From Serratia surfactantfaciens (GTDB lineage: Bacteria; Pseudomonadota; Gammaproteobacteria; Enterobacterales; Enterobacteriaceae), in contig NZ_CP016948.1 in NCBI RefSeq assembly GCF_001642805.2, forward strand, positions 434,001 to 498,000: a DNA stretch of 64,000 nucleotides, in the 5' to 3' direction. The notes under the pieces were generated by a model. The model did not search any database, was not told the origin of the DNA, and was given only the letters and a program-made list of their open reading frames with translations. Below, piece after piece: positions 63,241-64,000 of the stretch. Made by a program: the position numbers and the translations under genes. Every line of letters begins with the position of its first letter. Position 1 is the first letter of the stretch.

Positions 63241-63271
63241 AAGAAGGCCACGCTGCGCGAGCAGGTGGCCT
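63241..63271. terminator. Terminator between glxK and allE
   Basis: AGGCCAC (63245-63251) pairs with GTGGCCT (63265-63271) around a 13-nt loop that itself has GC-rich pairing potential. On the minus strand the stem is followed by TTCTTTTTT, a good U-run for allE. On the plus strand GGGTTTTGG follows. Confidence 0.65.
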
Positions 63272-63291
63272 GGGTTTTGGCGGCGAAGCGC

Positions 63292-64000
63292 TTACGGCTC
63301 TACGTCGCGGTTGCAGTCCTTGGAGTAGATGTAGCTGAAGGTTTCCTGGCCAACCGCATAGCCTGCCTGCTGCACATAGGCGCCCATGAAGATGTAGTCG
63401 CCTTGTTTCACCGGCATCCATTCATTGTCCAGGTTGTACACGCCTGCGCCGCTGAGAATGTAGGCGCCATGCTCCTGCACGTGGGTCTCGATATAGCCGT
63501 GGCTGGCGCCGGGGGCGAAGGAGAGGATGTGCATATTCATGTCGAAGCCCAGATCTTTCGGCAGCAGATCCTGCAGGATCACCTCGCTCATGCCCTCGTA
63601 GTGGATCTGCTCCAGGTTGGCGACGTTGTTGCTGACCACGTGCGCCTCGTAGCCCTTGATGCGCTGGTAGCGGCGCTTGTAGAGGAACAGGCGGCTGGAT
63701 TGGCCGCCGTTGGCGTTTTCCAGCCGCATGGTGACGCCCGCCGGGCAGTAAAGATAGCCGCCGGCGGTCAGCGGGTAGTCGGTGGCGTCGGCGGAAGCGG
63801 TGATGGCGCCGTCGATGACGTACACGAAGGTTTCGATCTCTTCGCCGCCAAAGCCTTTGGTGTTGCGGCCGCAGTCGTGCAGCGTAACCAGATAGTCGAC
63901 GAAGGTGGCGCCCAGTTTCGGCGTCGACAAGATGGTGACGTCGCAGTTTTCAAAACCGGGAATGACGTTGCGCACCAGGCCGTTCGGCGGGATCAGCGCA
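63292..64000 (-). CDS. allE: (S)-ureidoglycine aminohydrolase AllE, 5' end cut by window
   Basis: Bicupin enzyme releasing ammonia from (S)-ureidoglycine to give ureidoglycolate, the substrate of AllA. About 236 of the expected 261 residues are in the window. The frame is open to the window edge and reads ALIPPNGLVRNVIPGFENC, which aligns inside E. coli AllE, so the start lies beyond position 64000. Strong matches: ILSTPKLGATFVDYLVTLHD, GGYLYCPAGV, LPKDLGFDMNMHILSFAPGA, SHGYIETHVQEHGAYILSG with metal-binding His/Glu residues, and YIYSKDCNRDVE. It reads away from the gcl block, probably with allC and allD outside. Confidence 0.95.
   Translation of the reverse strand, partial: ALIPPNGLVRNVIPGFENCDVTILSTPKLGATFVDYLVTLHDCGRNTKGFGGEEIETFVYVIDGAITASADATDYPLTAGGYLYCPAGVTMRLENANGGQSSRLFLYKRRYQRIKGYEAHVVSNNVANLEQIHYEGMSEVILQDLLPKDLGFDMNMHILSFAPGASHGYIETHVQEHGAYILSGAGVYNLDNEWMPVKQGDYIFMGAYVQQAGYAVGQETFSYIYSKDCNRDVEP

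Overview
The window is enterobacterial chromosome, most likely a pigmented member of the Serratia marcescens complex. Two things point there. The backbone follows the Escherichia coli order mscK-rsmS-priC-ybaN-apt-dnaX-ybaB-recR-htpG-adk-hemH-gsk-ybaL-fsr-ushA-ybaK-chiX-ybaP-copA-cueR-ybbJ-qmcA-all genes. A complete prodigiosin (red tripyrrole) cluster, pigA to pigN, lies between copA and cueR, the arrangement known from pigmented S. marcescens. No transposase, tRNA, rRNA or CRISPR array was found.

Layout. 1-11.4 kb: osmotic, replication, recombination, chaperone and nucleotide housekeeping genes. The dnaX programmed frameshift site and a heat-shock-like htpG promoter are visible. 11.6-15.3 kb: a three-gene glycerate island (CdaR-type regulator, GntP-type permease, GarK-type kinase) that splits adk from hemH. 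15.4-22.8 kb: hemH, gsk, ybaL, fsr, ushA. 22.9-26.5 kb: an accessory block with a divergent AraC regulator/MFS exporter pair and a lipoprotein S13 D-Ala-D-Ala peptidase. 26.5-30.9 kb: ybaK, the small RNA ChiX, ybaP and the copper ATPase copA with its CueR promoter. 31.0-52.0 kb: the pig operon on the minus strand, with a very AT-rich upstream region. 52.4-54.2 kb: cueR, ybbJ, qmcA. 54.2-64 kb: a ureidoglycolate/glyoxylate cluster (allS, allA, allR, gcl, hyi, glxR, an MFS carrier, glxK, partial allE).

How the genes work together. In prodigiosin synthesis PigI loads proline on the carrier PigG and PigA oxidises it to a pyrrole. PigJ and PigH extend it to 4-hydroxy-2,2'-bipyrrole-5-methanol, PigM oxidises the alcohol, and PigF (helped by PigN) methylates it to the bipyrrole aldehyde MBC. 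PigD, PigE and PigB make the monopyrrole MAP, and PigC condenses MBC with MAP. PigL activates the carrier proteins. In the all cluster, glyoxylate released from ureidoglycolate by AllA is converted by Gcl, Hyi/GlxR and GlxK to phosphoglycerate, probably under AllR control through two matching palindromes. The GarK island feeds the same product.

The most interesting observations are the acyl-ACP-reductase-like N-terminal half of PigE with a conserved catalytic cysteine, the roughly 17% GC island upstream of pigA, the MFS carrier standing where E. coli has allP-allB-ybbY, and the insertion of a pigment operon inside a copper-resistance locus. The pig system itself is known. I did not find a clearly undescribed multi-gene system here.
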